The notes below the pieces were generated by a model, which was not told where the DNA came from, did no database searches, and saw nothing but the letters and a program-made list of their open reading frames with translations. This document shows, piece by piece, positions 30,201 to 38,444 of a stretch of DNA of 64,000 nucleotides. This DNA comes from Candidatus Saccharimonadota bacterium. Lineage in GTDB: Bacteria > Patescibacteriota > Saccharimonadia > Saccharimonadales > UBA4665. A program made the translations under genes and the position numbers. The first letter of the stretch is position 1; the number at the start of each line of letters is the position of its first letter. The stretch covers positions 351,648 through 415,647 of the forward strand of contig PDRS01000005.1 in NCBI GenBank assembly GCA_002746885.1. Direction: 5' to 3'.

Positions 30201-31979
30201 TTACCTTTTCTTCGGTTTCACATCGTAATTGTTGATCAGCATGTGCGCAATATCCGCAAACACTGGCTGGCCAGTTTGGGCACCCGCATATCCGGCATAA
30301 CCTTTCGGTTCTATGTTGTAAACAATCACCGTATACTGCGGCGTATCGCCGCCCACATACCCCATGAACGTTCCATTGAAAACATCTTCTCGGTACAAAC
30401 CGGTTTTTTCGTCTATAATCTGAGCTGTTCCTGTCTTGCCGCCAACGCTATAGCGGCTATCGAAACGCATGGCGGGCGCAGCGAGTGCATGACCCTGAGT
30501 AACGTAGTCCAGCAGTTCTATCATGCTGCGGCTAGTGCTCGGCGAAACGACATTTCGCTGCAGCACAACTGGTTTTCTCTCCGCTGTATTTCCTGCCGCA
30601 TCGCGCGTCGCAGCGACAAGACGCGGTTGATAGTATGTTCCGCCATTGACAATAGCCCCAAGAGCGCTTGCCATCTGTAGCGCCGACGCCGAATAAGCCT
30701 GCCCAAACGACATATTTGCGTACGTTATATTAACGCCGTTATCTTTGTCCTCTGGCCCCAAAACGTAGCCAGTACCTTCGTAGCCCTGCTCTATGCCGCT
30801 CGGCTTCGTCAGACGATAGTGATTGACAAAATAGTCATACAATTTTTCGCGGCCGCTCTCGTTTAGCTTACCGCCGCCCATCTGCATGAGCACCCACACT
30901 GCGCCCGTATTGAGCGAGCGGTTCAATAAACTTTTCATATCCTGCGGCCCCGCGCCTTTACCCTCGGCAACATTGAGCACCTTAGCGCCGTCTATGACCC
31001 ACTTCCCTGGGTCGTGATACGACGTGTCTTTCGTGATATCGCCGCTGTCTATAGCAGCAGCCACCGTCAGCACCTTCGTAATGGAGCCTGGCTCAATCGG
31101 GCTTGTCACGCTGTAATTTTGGAACAATACGCCATCTTCCACTGTTTCGTATTTTGCTGGGTCGAAGGTCGGATAGTTTGCCATCGCTTTAATTGCGCCA
31201 GTATTCGTTTCCATAACAATAGCGCTCACATTTTTCGAGTGGAACTTCTCCTGAGCAGCTTTGACTATCTGCTCAACCTGACCCTGCATGCCTATGTCGA
31301 GCGTCAGTACAACGTCCTCGCCCGCCTGAGGCTGTATGAGCAGGTTTTCACTGCTCGCTGCGAGCGGAACGCCATTGACGTCGGTAATCGCCTTGAGCCG
31401 CCCCTTTGTGCCCCCTAGGGTGCTTTCCAGCGCCTGCTCGACACCATATTTTCCCTCGCCGTCATTATTGACAAACCCAAGCACCTGCGAGGCCATCGTC
31501 CCCTGCGGATACACCCGGTAATTCACCTGCTGCGCGGCAATGCCCGGAAACTTCAGCGCCAGCACCTTTTTATGCACCTCTGGACTCACGCGCCGTTCTA
31601 GTACAACGTACTTCGTCTGCTTCGTACGCAGTTTCGTTTCTATGGACGGTGCATCTCCCGCGAGCAGCGGCGCAAGCGCTTCGGCCGTTTCACTTGGTTT
31701 TTTGATAATACTGGGGTCGGCAAATATCGTATAACGCTTTTCGTTGAGGACGAGCGGAATGGTTTTTCCGTTCAGCTGTGCGTAGATTGCTCCGCGCTCG
31801 GGCGCAACATCGTATTCGCGCACCTGATCACTCAGAGCAAGCGATTTAAAGTGATCATAACGAATAATTTGCGTATAAAAAAGTTTTACGACAAACGCCG
31901 CAAAAACAACGACAATCAACGCATACCAAAAGCGCGTACGTTGAATAGGATCAGACTGATAGCCAAAATGTGTTGCCAT
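30201..31979 (-). CDS. ftsI: Peptidoglycan transpeptidase FtsI/PBP2
   Basis: PBP dimer domain RGAIYAQLNGKTIPLVL; SITK active site PIEPGSITKVLTV; KTGTAQ. Confidence 0.94.
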   Translation of the reverse strand: MATHFGYQSDPIQRTRFWYALIVVVFAAFVVKLFYTQIIRYDHFKSLALSDQVREYDVAPERGAIYAQLNGKTIPLVLNEKRYTIFADPSIIKKPSETAEALAPLLAGDAPSIETKLRTKQTKYVVLERRVSPEVHKKVLALKFPGIAAQQVNYRVYPQGTMASQVLGFVNNDGEGKYGVEQALESTLGGTKGRLKAITDVNGVPLAASSENLLIQPQAGEDVVLTLDIGMQGQVEQIVKAAQEKFHSKNVSAIVMETNTGAIKAMANYPTFDPAKYETVEDGVLFQNYSVTSPIEPGSITKVLTVAAAIDSGDITKDTSYHDPGKWVIDGAKVLNVAEGKGAGPQDMKSLLNRSLNTGAVWVLMQMGGGKLNESGREKLYDYFVNHYRLTKPSGIEQGYEGTGYVLGPEDKDNGVNITYANMSFGQAYSASALQMASALGAIVNGGTYYQPRLVAATRDAAGNTAERKPVVLQRNVVSPSTSRSMIELLDYVTQGHALAAPAMRFDSRYSVGGKTGTAQIIDEKTGLYREDVFNGTFMGYVGGDTPQYTVIVYNIEPKGYAGYAGAQTGQPVFADIAHMLINNYDVKPKKR

Positions 31980-32004
31980 GCGTGTTCATGTCCAGCTACA
32001 GCAA

Positions 32005-32349
32005 CTATTCTACCGTTCCACTTGGAGCAACTGCAACAAGCGACTGAGCTTCTGGAGAGTTTTTGACCTTGTCGAGCGACTGCAGGCGAGCCGAAGCGGC
32101 CGCTAGATTATCGCGCTCATCCTGTAAAACAGACTGCTCATGCTGCAGTTTATTGAGCGCATAGCCGTACGCATTGGTTTTAGTAACCTGCGTCAGATAC
32201 AGCAAACCGAGCAGACATGCCAGCACAATCAGCACGATCGTGTTACTGACCGGTCCGAGCCGTTTGCTCGCTGGACGGAAACTGACCGAATTTTGCCCGC
32301 GCACGGCGAGCTGCTGGCGCCCAAGCGCCAAGCTAGATGAATATGTCAT
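32005..32349 (-). CDS. ftsL: FtsL-like/septum formation membrane protein
   Basis: Small single-TM coiled-coil protein (VLACLLGLLYLTQVTKTNAYGYALNKLQHEQSVLQDERDNLAAASARLQSL) between rsmH and ftsI. Confidence 0.65.
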   Translation of the reverse strand: MTYSSSLALGRQQLAVRGQNSVSFRPASKRLGPVSNTIVLIVLACLLGLLYLTQVTKTNAYGYALNKLQHEQSVLQDERDNLAAASARLQSLDKVKNSPEAQSLVAVAPSGTVE

Positions 32350-32381
32350 AATGTTTGTTTTTCCTTTTGGGAGGACAGTCC

Positions 32382-32437
32382 TCCCAAGTTGATTTTGGCA
32401 GGCGGAGCGAATCGCTCCGCCTGCTTTTTGCCCCTAT
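32382..32437 (+). terminator. Two adjacent strong hairpins inside the dcw cluster; second is terminator-like on +
   Basis: TTGGGAGGA-CAG-TCCTCCCAA and GCAGGCGGAGCGA-A-TCGCTCCGCCTGC followed by TTTTT on + strand. Confidence 0.6.
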
Positions 32438-32518
32438 CGGACCACTTTGACGTGGACTTTGTAGGCCCGGGAGCTGCTTTTTACCCGTATAGGCATAGAG
32501 TTCCCTTTCTTTTATTGT

Positions 32519-33391
32519 TTATTTTCGCTGCAGAACGCGTAGTTTTGCACTGCGCGCCCGCGGATTAGAAACAAGTTCAGTGTCGTCGGCGAGTACCGGC
32601 CGCTTTGTCAGCAAACGAAAACCAGCATCATAGGTTTCGCCTGAAACTTCGGCAAATGCCCGCTTTACCATGCGGTCTTCTAGACTATGGAAGCTGATCA
32701 CTCCCAGCCTGCCGCCAGGCGTTAGCAAATCAAGCCAGACCTGAAGGCTGCGCTGTAGCTGTCCCAGCTCATCATTGACTGCAATGCGAATTGCCTGAAA
32801 GCTCTTTGTCGCCGGGTGCGTTTTACTTCGCCCAGGCAACGCCGCGGCAATGACCTGCGCCAGCTCAAGCGTAGAGCTAAGCGGGCGATGCCGTACAATC
32901 GCTGCGGCAACCGCGCGAGCTCTCGGCTCCTCTCCGTACGAACGAAGAATAGTTTCAAGCGCGCGTTGGTCATAGCTATTGACAATAGTATCGGCGGTTA
33001 GTTCGCTTCGTTGATCCATTCGCATATCGAGCGGACCATCTATACGAAACGCAAAACCGCGTGACGACGTATCAAGGTGCAACGACGAAACACCTAAGTC
33101 CGCCAGTATCATATCGAAGCGCTTCCCCTGCTCTTGCAGCTGGCGAGAGGCTTCTTCGAAACTGGCATGCAGAACCATCGCACCACGCTGCGCCAGAGGC
33201 TGTAACGCGGCTATCGCAGTTGCATCGCGATCGACCAGCGTCATACGTTTCGGCGCTTTGGTGCGCTCCAGTACGGCAGTGGCGTGACCCCCGTAACCGG
33301 CTGTCAGGTCGAGGTATGATTGACCTCGGTCTGGCGCAAGATACGCGAGCACCGCTTCGAGCAGTACGGGCTTGTGTGTGCTTTGTGACAT
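32519..33391 (-). CDS. rsmH: 16S rRNA (cytosine(1402)-N(4))-methyltransferase RsmH
   Basis: HKPVLLEAVLAYLAPDRGQSYLDLTAGYGGHATAVLE...ILADLGVSSLHLD...GFAFRIDGPLDMRM...VISFHSLEDRMVKRAF. Confidence 0.96.
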   Translation of the reverse strand: MSQSTHKPVLLEAVLAYLAPDRGQSYLDLTAGYGGHATAVLERTKAPKRMTLVDRDATAIAALQPLAQRGAMVLHASFEEASRQLQEQGKRFDMILADLGVSSLHLDTSSRGFAFRIDGPLDMRMDQRSELTADTIVNSYDQRALETILRSYGEEPRARAVAAAIVRHRPLSSTLELAQVIAAALPGRSKTHPATKSFQAIRIAVNDELGQLQRSLQVWLDLLTPGGRLGVISFHSLEDRMVKRAFAEVSGETYDAGFRLLTKRPVLADDTELVSNPRARSAKLRVLQRK

Positions 33392-33499
33392 AGTGCATGT
33401 CGTATTTGTTTTTATTTTTTATGTTTGTTTTGGTGTTTGTTTTGGTACAATCACCTACTCAGCAGCCAACTTTTTGTTTTTTTGGTGTTTTTGTTTTTG

Positions 33500-33850
33500 T
33501 AGCGTCCTTGGTCCGTATGTAAGGAAGTATTTGTTTAGTTGAGATTTAAAAAATCCCGTAAGACTTCCGACTTACCAAAGACAAAGTGAGAGACTTATGT
33601 GTGAGGTGGAGTTTTGGGAGGTGTTTTATGGAAAGAACGAAGGTTTTATAGTGGTTGTCCTTACATCCACTTGTTGACTGCCGAATAGGTGACCTCAAGG
33701 CATTACCTTGAGCAATGTTGATCATCAAGCATTGAACTTTGAACGTTTACCCTTAATGGCGCTTGATCGATGAAAAATGATCAAGACCCAGCGGTCGCTG
33801 TTCAAAGATTTCGCCTAGTTGTTAATGTGCTTCTATGCTGCCGCAGGACA
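33500..33850 (-). ncRNA. Candidate structured intercistronic RNA/leader between mraZ and rsmH
   Basis: Nested stems CTTTGAAC(33737-33744)/GTTCAAAG(33800-33807) enclosing CTTGATC(33762-33768)/GATCAAG(33779-33785); hairpin CTCAAGG-CATTA-CCTTGAG (33694-33712); AGTGG/CCACT (33650-33671). Strand assigned from the operon only. Confidence 0.4.
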
Positions 33851-34219
33851 CTATGCCTGCTCAGCTGCTAATAAACGCCAGTATTTGCCAACACTCACCG
33901 CCGCGACGTCCTTGCCGATGCCGGCATAGTCAAGTAAGTGCTGTTCCAATGTAATCCGCCCCTGTTTGCCGTCGAGCGACTGTTCGACCTTTCCCATGCG
34001 AAATTGCACGTTGAGATCAGCAACTCGCTCGTCGAGAATGTCTCCGGCCAGCTGAGGCTCAACCAGATTATTCCAGACATCCCTGGGGTACAGGTGCAGA
34101 TACTGTCCAAATCCACGGGTAATGACTGCTCCGCTTGCAAACGTGCCGCGAAGTTCGGTCGGTATGGTTAGCCGCCGTTTATCGTCTAGTTTGCGCTGGA
34201 AGTAGTCCACCTGTGTCAT
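33851..34219 (-). CDS. mraZ: Transcriptional regulator MraZ
   Basis: YFQRKLDDKRRLTIPTELRGTFASGAVITRGFGQYLHLYPRDVWNNL; heads the dcw cluster. Confidence 0.92.
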   Translation of the reverse strand: MTQVDYFQRKLDDKRRLTIPTELRGTFASGAVITRGFGQYLHLYPRDVWNNLVEPQLAGDILDERVADLNVQFRMGKVEQSLDGKQGRITLEQHLLDYAGIGKDVAAVSVGKYWRLLAAEQA

Positions 34220-34525
34220 ATGGTTATTTTTTTAAGTGTACGGTGAGTGTTTGTTTTTGCCCTTGCTTTCGTTCCCAGTAGTCTGTTGCCAGACCAGCGG
34301 AAGCCGCGAGCGCGGGAGAGTTTTTGCCGAAAGGTTCTTGAGAGAAACTTCTGGCGACTCGAGAGGCAGTTCGCCTTTGTTTGAAGCGGGCTACCTACTT
34401 TTACCCACTGCTAACAGTTTACTACCCACTCTCACCCACTTCAATACACATAATGTGAAAAAAGTGGTGAAATTCACACCACCCTTTCACTTATGTACGT
34501 ACCCGTCACTCGGTCGGTTGACAAC

Positions 34526-34897
34526 TTATGTGCCAGCCTCAGGAGTCGTCACATTAATAGAACCTGTTGCGGGATTTTGCTGAACACAAGTTTTTTGAGA
34601 CATCCGGTACGTAGCATCACCCCTAAGCGACCTAGTTCCAATATCTCCTGCTACAGCTTCAGTCAAGCTTACATGAGCCGCACCAAAGTTCGGGATGGTC
34701 GCAGGCGAAATTACACCTTGCTCACGACCCTTATCTATAGCGGCATTTAATTGGCTTGCGGCTATGCCGCTCACCGTACCGCCATATTCACTGCCTTTGA
34801 TATCTTTTTTCGGATCTACGCATACGGTTTTTTGCGGTTCTGGTGATTCGGCGATATGCGCTATCCCCAAAAAACCTCCAGCCCCCAGCACAAACAC
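34526..34897 (-). CDS. Hypothetical small anchored protein; true N-terminus uncertain (frame stays open upstream to 34960)
   Basis: MFVLGAGGFLGIAHIAESPEPQKTVCVDPKKDIKGSEYGGTVSGIAASQLNAAIDKG; upstream in-frame ALWHATQEFVRKHPAKALG without a canonical start. Confidence 0.5.
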   Translation of the reverse strand: MFVLGAGGFLGIAHIAESPEPQKTVCVDPKKDIKGSEYGGTVSGIAASQLNAAIDKGREQGVISPATIPNFGAAHVSLTEAVAGDIGTRSLRGDATYRMSQKTCVQQNPATGSINVTTPEAGT

Positions 34898-34960
34898 CCC
34901 AAGCGCCTTCGCAGGATGTTTACGGACAAATTCCTGCGTAGCATGCCATAATGCCCCTCC

Positions 34961-35224
34961 TTACGATCCGCTAACTCGTGCGGGGCGAGCGAAACCAAGC
35001 TGAGCATGACCAATGTGGGTTTCTGCCTCGCGCAAGTGCGTGTGTTCGAGCGCTTCGCCGCTGCCATGCGCTGGATCGTGGTATATGGTAGCTATCATGC
35101 CTTCGCTACTTTTCATTGCTGTTATTAGCAGAGCTGCAATCGCGACATACATACCTACATGAAAATGCACAGGGTGCATACGAAGCCGCTTTTGTGTTTT
35201 AGATTTTTTTGCCATTTTTGCCAT
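34961..35224 (-). CDS. Hypothetical small membrane protein
   Basis: MAKMAKKSKTQKRLRMHPVHFHVGMYVAIAALLITAMKSSE; A-rich leader upstream. Confidence 0.5.
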   Translation of the reverse strand: MAKMAKKSKTQKRLRMHPVHFHVGMYVAIAALLITAMKSSEGMIATIYHDPAHGSGEALEHTHLREAETHIGHAQLGFARPARVSGS

Positions 35225-35463
35225 ATTTTTGATTTGATGTTTGATATGTTTAGCTTGTTTATGTTTACAAGACTATCCTATCATAACAAAACATAACTAT
35301 TTTGTCAACTACATGTTATCCCTGCTCGTATTTGCCCGCATTCCTCCCTTGTTGCTAAAGAAGTGCTACGCGAGCTACTCGGGCGTACACTCGCAACACA
35401 AAAGCACTGCTTGCTCTTCGGTCATAACACCGAGCAGCGAGCAACACAAAACCCAACCTACGT

Positions 35464-36174
35464 TTACTTCCGGCTACGCCGTCCGCTCACTTTATTTCGC
35501 CGAAAATCTCTGTACGCCAGTTCTCGACGATGCTGATCAATTCCCTCTATATACTCATCAAAGCCCTGCAGCAGCGTCGAAAACCGCCGGTTCGGCACCA
35601 AGAGTTTTAGCAGTTTCTTCTCTTGCGCCAAATATTCCACCAGACTGAAAAAATCACCGTCGCCGCTCACAATAACCGCCTTGTCGTAGTTTGGCAGCTC
35701 TTTCATGGCGTACAGCACCAAGTCGGCGTCAATATTCCCCTTCACGAGCGCCTTCTCGGCGTCTTCCGTTTTTCCGCCTCCAGCTTCAGCCGACCGATTA
35801 TTTCGCGCCGTCCCGCTCGCTGCTGGCGACTGGGCATGTGCTGGACGCTGTTCGTTGGGCGTTACCCGCTGCTTTATTTCCAGCGTCGGCTTGAGCACCA
35901 CCAGAAAGCCGTGCGCATACATCTGTTCGTACAGAGCTTCATTTTCCGCCATATAGCCTATAAACATATACGCCTGCGTAACGTTGTGTTCGCTTCGAAG
36001 CCATTCGCGAAACTTCGCCCAATCCATCTTCCAGCCAATTTTCTGCACGCCGAGGTTCAGGTTTTGACTGTCGATAAACGCATAATTGCCCTTGGGCTTA
36101 CTGTTTGCTCGCGGCTGCTTTTTCCGCCACCACGGTTTTCGCCCGCCTTGTCTTTTGCTGTGTTGTTCTGTCAT
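35464..36174 (-). CDS. NYN domain (LabA/DUF88-type PIN-like) protein with basic termini
   Basis: NYAFIDSQNLNLGVQKIGWKMDWAKFREWL...GNIDADLVLYAMKELPNYDKAVIVSGDGDFFSLVEYL. Confidence 0.88.
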   Translation of the reverse strand: MTEQHSKRQGGRKPWWRKKQPRANSKPKGNYAFIDSQNLNLGVQKIGWKMDWAKFREWLRSEHNVTQAYMFIGYMAENEALYEQMYAHGFLVVLKPTLEIKQRVTPNEQRPAHAQSPAASGTARNNRSAEAGGGKTEDAEKALVKGNIDADLVLYAMKELPNYDKAVIVSGDGDFFSLVEYLAQEKKLLKLLVPNRRFSTLLQGFDEYIEGIDQHRRELAYRDFRRNKVSGRRSRK

Positions 36175-36197
36175 ATAAGACAGTATACTACGCCGCC

Positions 36198-36449
36198 CTA
36201 CTTGCCCGACGAAGCACTCATAACCCAGCCGGCAATACGAGACACAGGACCGCGCCTATCCCGTATAGCTGGACAAAGCAGCGGAGAATCTTCGACTGTT
36301 CCAGTGGTACGCTTGAGTATCCTAGCGCCAAGCAGATTCAATGCCAGCACCAGACTGCACTCATGCATAAGAGCTCCAAGCCGTATAGAATCGTCCATTG
36401 CGGCACGAAACTCCTGGTATTGTCGCCACATGGTTTTCTTTATGCGCAA
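36198..36449 (-). CDS. Hypothetical protein
   Basis: 83-aa ORF MRIKKTMWRQYQEFRAAMDDSIRLGALMHECSLVLAL between same-strand genes. Confidence 0.4.
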   Translation of the reverse strand: MRIKKTMWRQYQEFRAAMDDSIRLGALMHECSLVLALNLLGARILKRTTGTVEDSPLLCPAIRDRRGPVSRIAGWVMSASSGK

Positions 36450-36468
36450 GAGCGTTTTACGATAAACA

Positions 36469-37980
36469 TTACCGTTTCACTATTCGTAAGATATCCTCAC
36501 CATACCGCCGCCACTTCGCCGTACCTACCCCTTTGATTGCTAGCAGAGCCTGTTCGGTCTGAGGGCGGCGCGCGGCGAGTTCTTTGAGCGTGGCGTCATG
36601 AAAAACCATGTAGGGCGCAGTTTTCTCCGCGGCGGCCTGCCGAGTCCGCCACGCTTTCAACTCCTTGAAGAGCGCTTCATCGAGCGCCGCTTCGACATCT
36701 TCTGACGCGGTTTTTTCAGCAAAATCGAGCGTTTCTTGCGCTCGCAGCTCGCTCTGTTTGTGCAGCCATTTGTCAAACTCGTGAACCGCCGGATGCATTG
36801 CCAATGCCATACGGTTCACCCCCGTCAAATAAATCCCGTCCATGCTTCGCACACGAGAAAGCGCCACGTACCCCATGCCAGGCGCAAAGCTCCGGCTCAG
36901 GTCAATTTCGGCCGCATCAAGGCTCATCCCTTGGCTTTTATGAATTGTGATCGCCCAAGCGAGCCGCAGCGGCAGCTGCGTCACCTCCGCCGTAACCCGC
37001 CCGTCTTCTTCGAGCGACCAACTGTGCGGCTCGACATGCACCTCTTTGCCGCCCGTCGTTACTACGAGCGGCGTATCGCCCACAAAATCCATCACGACGC
37101 CGCGCGTACCATTGACAAATTTTCCTCTCTGGCTATTTGCGACAAACATGACTTCAGCACCCCGCTTCAGGACGAGCTCTTCGGGAGCAAGAACGCTTTT
37201 CATAAGTTGTTCGCGCTTCGCCGCTGCACCGCTTGCGCGCATGCGGTAGGTTTTTGGTTCCGCCCCCAAGGCACGGAGATGTTGTTCGTTTATTTTATCG
37301 ACATCGACATTGTGCGCATACAACCGCGTCAGCACTGTGGTTGCCGCCGGTTTTTGCGCCAAACGCTCCTGCAAAGCAGCCTCATGATATTCGCCAACGT
37401 CACCCTGGCGCATAGCCCCCAGCAAATCAAGTAACGTATCGCCCGCCATTTGGCGATGTTGCTCAGTCAGATAGCAAATGACTGGGTCAAGCTCCTCCCA
37501 TGCAGCACTTAGGTGGGCAAAATCTGGTTCCGTTCGCTCGCGCTCTACCGGCGGCAACTGAAACAAATCGCCGACCAAAACAACCTGCAGCCCGCCGAAC
37601 GGCTTGTTGTTCATACGGATCTTCTTGGCCAGTAAATTGACCATATCAAGCCTGCGGCCATGCAACATAGAAATCTCATCTATGACGAGTATATCCGTGG
37701 CATTGTAACGCTTGACGAGCTTTGACTTTGCGCTCAAGCGCGCGAGATCATGCTGACTCAAAGTGTCGAGAATACCAAGCCCAGACCACGAGTGAATTGT
37801 GCTGCCGCCAATGTGCGTCGCTGCTATGCCAGTGCTCGCTGTGATTGCGACATTTTTACCGCGTTTTCGAGCCAACCGAATAAACTCATTCAGTACGTGC
37901 GTTTTGCCCGCCCCTGGCGCACCAGTCAAAAAAATGGACTCGCCGTCCATCATCAGTTGCAATGCCTGTGTTTGTCTCAT
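36469..37980 (-). CDS. PIF1/RecD2-like AAA helicase with C-terminal HRDC domain
   Basis: MDGESIFLTGAPGAGKTHVLNEFI; ITASTGIAATHIGGSTIHSWSG; LVIDEISMLHGRRLDMVN; AWAITIHKSQGMSLDAAEIDL; HRDC FHDATLKELAARRPQTEQALLAIKGVGTAKWRRYG. Confidence 0.92.
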   Translation of the reverse strand: MRQTQALQLMMDGESIFLTGAPGAGKTHVLNEFIRLARKRGKNVAITASTGIAATHIGGSTIHSWSGLGILDTLSQHDLARLSAKSKLVKRYNATDILVIDEISMLHGRRLDMVNLLAKKIRMNNKPFGGLQVVLVGDLFQLPPVERERTEPDFAHLSAAWEELDPVICYLTEQHRQMAGDTLLDLLGAMRQGDVGEYHEAALQERLAQKPAATTVLTRLYAHNVDVDKINEQHLRALGAEPKTYRMRASGAAAKREQLMKSVLAPEELVLKRGAEVMFVANSQRGKFVNGTRGVVMDFVGDTPLVVTTGGKEVHVEPHSWSLEEDGRVTAEVTQLPLRLAWAITIHKSQGMSLDAAEIDLSRSFAPGMGYVALSRVRSMDGIYLTGVNRMALAMHPAVHEFDKWLHKQSELRAQETLDFAEKTASEDVEAALDEALFKELKAWRTRQAAAEKTAPYMVFHDATLKELAARRPQTEQALLAIKGVGTAKWRRYGEDILRIVKR

Positions 37981-38074
37981 GTTTTCGCCCCTCCGTACGC
38001 TATGCGTTTACTCCGTGCTTGTACGTTTCGTCTTACGTACAACCCAGTATACCTCTCACCGCCTTCCCCGCAAC

Positions 38075-38146
38075 CCCCAACGCATTGTGTTTTCCACTTC
38101 GTTTTAGATTGTACGGCCGTACAATCTAAAACACAATGCGTTGGGG
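38075..38146. repeat. Large interrupted inverted repeat (28 bp arms, 12-nt bulge)
   Basis: CCCCAACGCATTGTG[TTTTCCACTTCG]TTTTAGATTGTAC-GGCC-GTACAATCTAAAACACAATGCGTTGGGG. Confidence 0.9.
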
Positions 38147-38218
38147 TGTATTGGCTGAGGAGCGCGTCGGGGAGATGTCATATGAATGTATGACAGTTTT
38201 GGCGTTTCGTTTATTGTG

Positions 38219-38437
38219 TCAAGATTTTTTGTGACGTTTTTGTGCAGATTGACGGATGACCTCACCTCCTGCTGCTTGAGCAAGGTTGAGAACACCTAAT
38301 GTATTCGCGGCGACCGCCAGCGGCGCAGTCAGCACCGCCCCCGCAGCAAAACAAGCAAGCGCGCCGAGCGCGTTCACGTTGCGATACCAACGCGCCATCC
38401 GCTCGCCCTTCCCTTCTTCTGGCCTGCCTGCGCCCAT
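38219..38437 (-). CDS. Small membrane protein downstream of the KwaB-like gene
   Basis: MGAGRPEEGKGERMARWYRNVNALGALACFAAGAVLTAPLAVAANTLGVLNLAQAAGG; begins about 7 nt after the upstream stop. Confidence 0.6.
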   Translation of the reverse strand: MGAGRPEEGKGERMARWYRNVNALGALACFAAGAVLTAPLAVAANTLGVLNLAQAAGGEVIRQSAQKRHKKS

Positions 38438-38444
38438 GTTCAAC

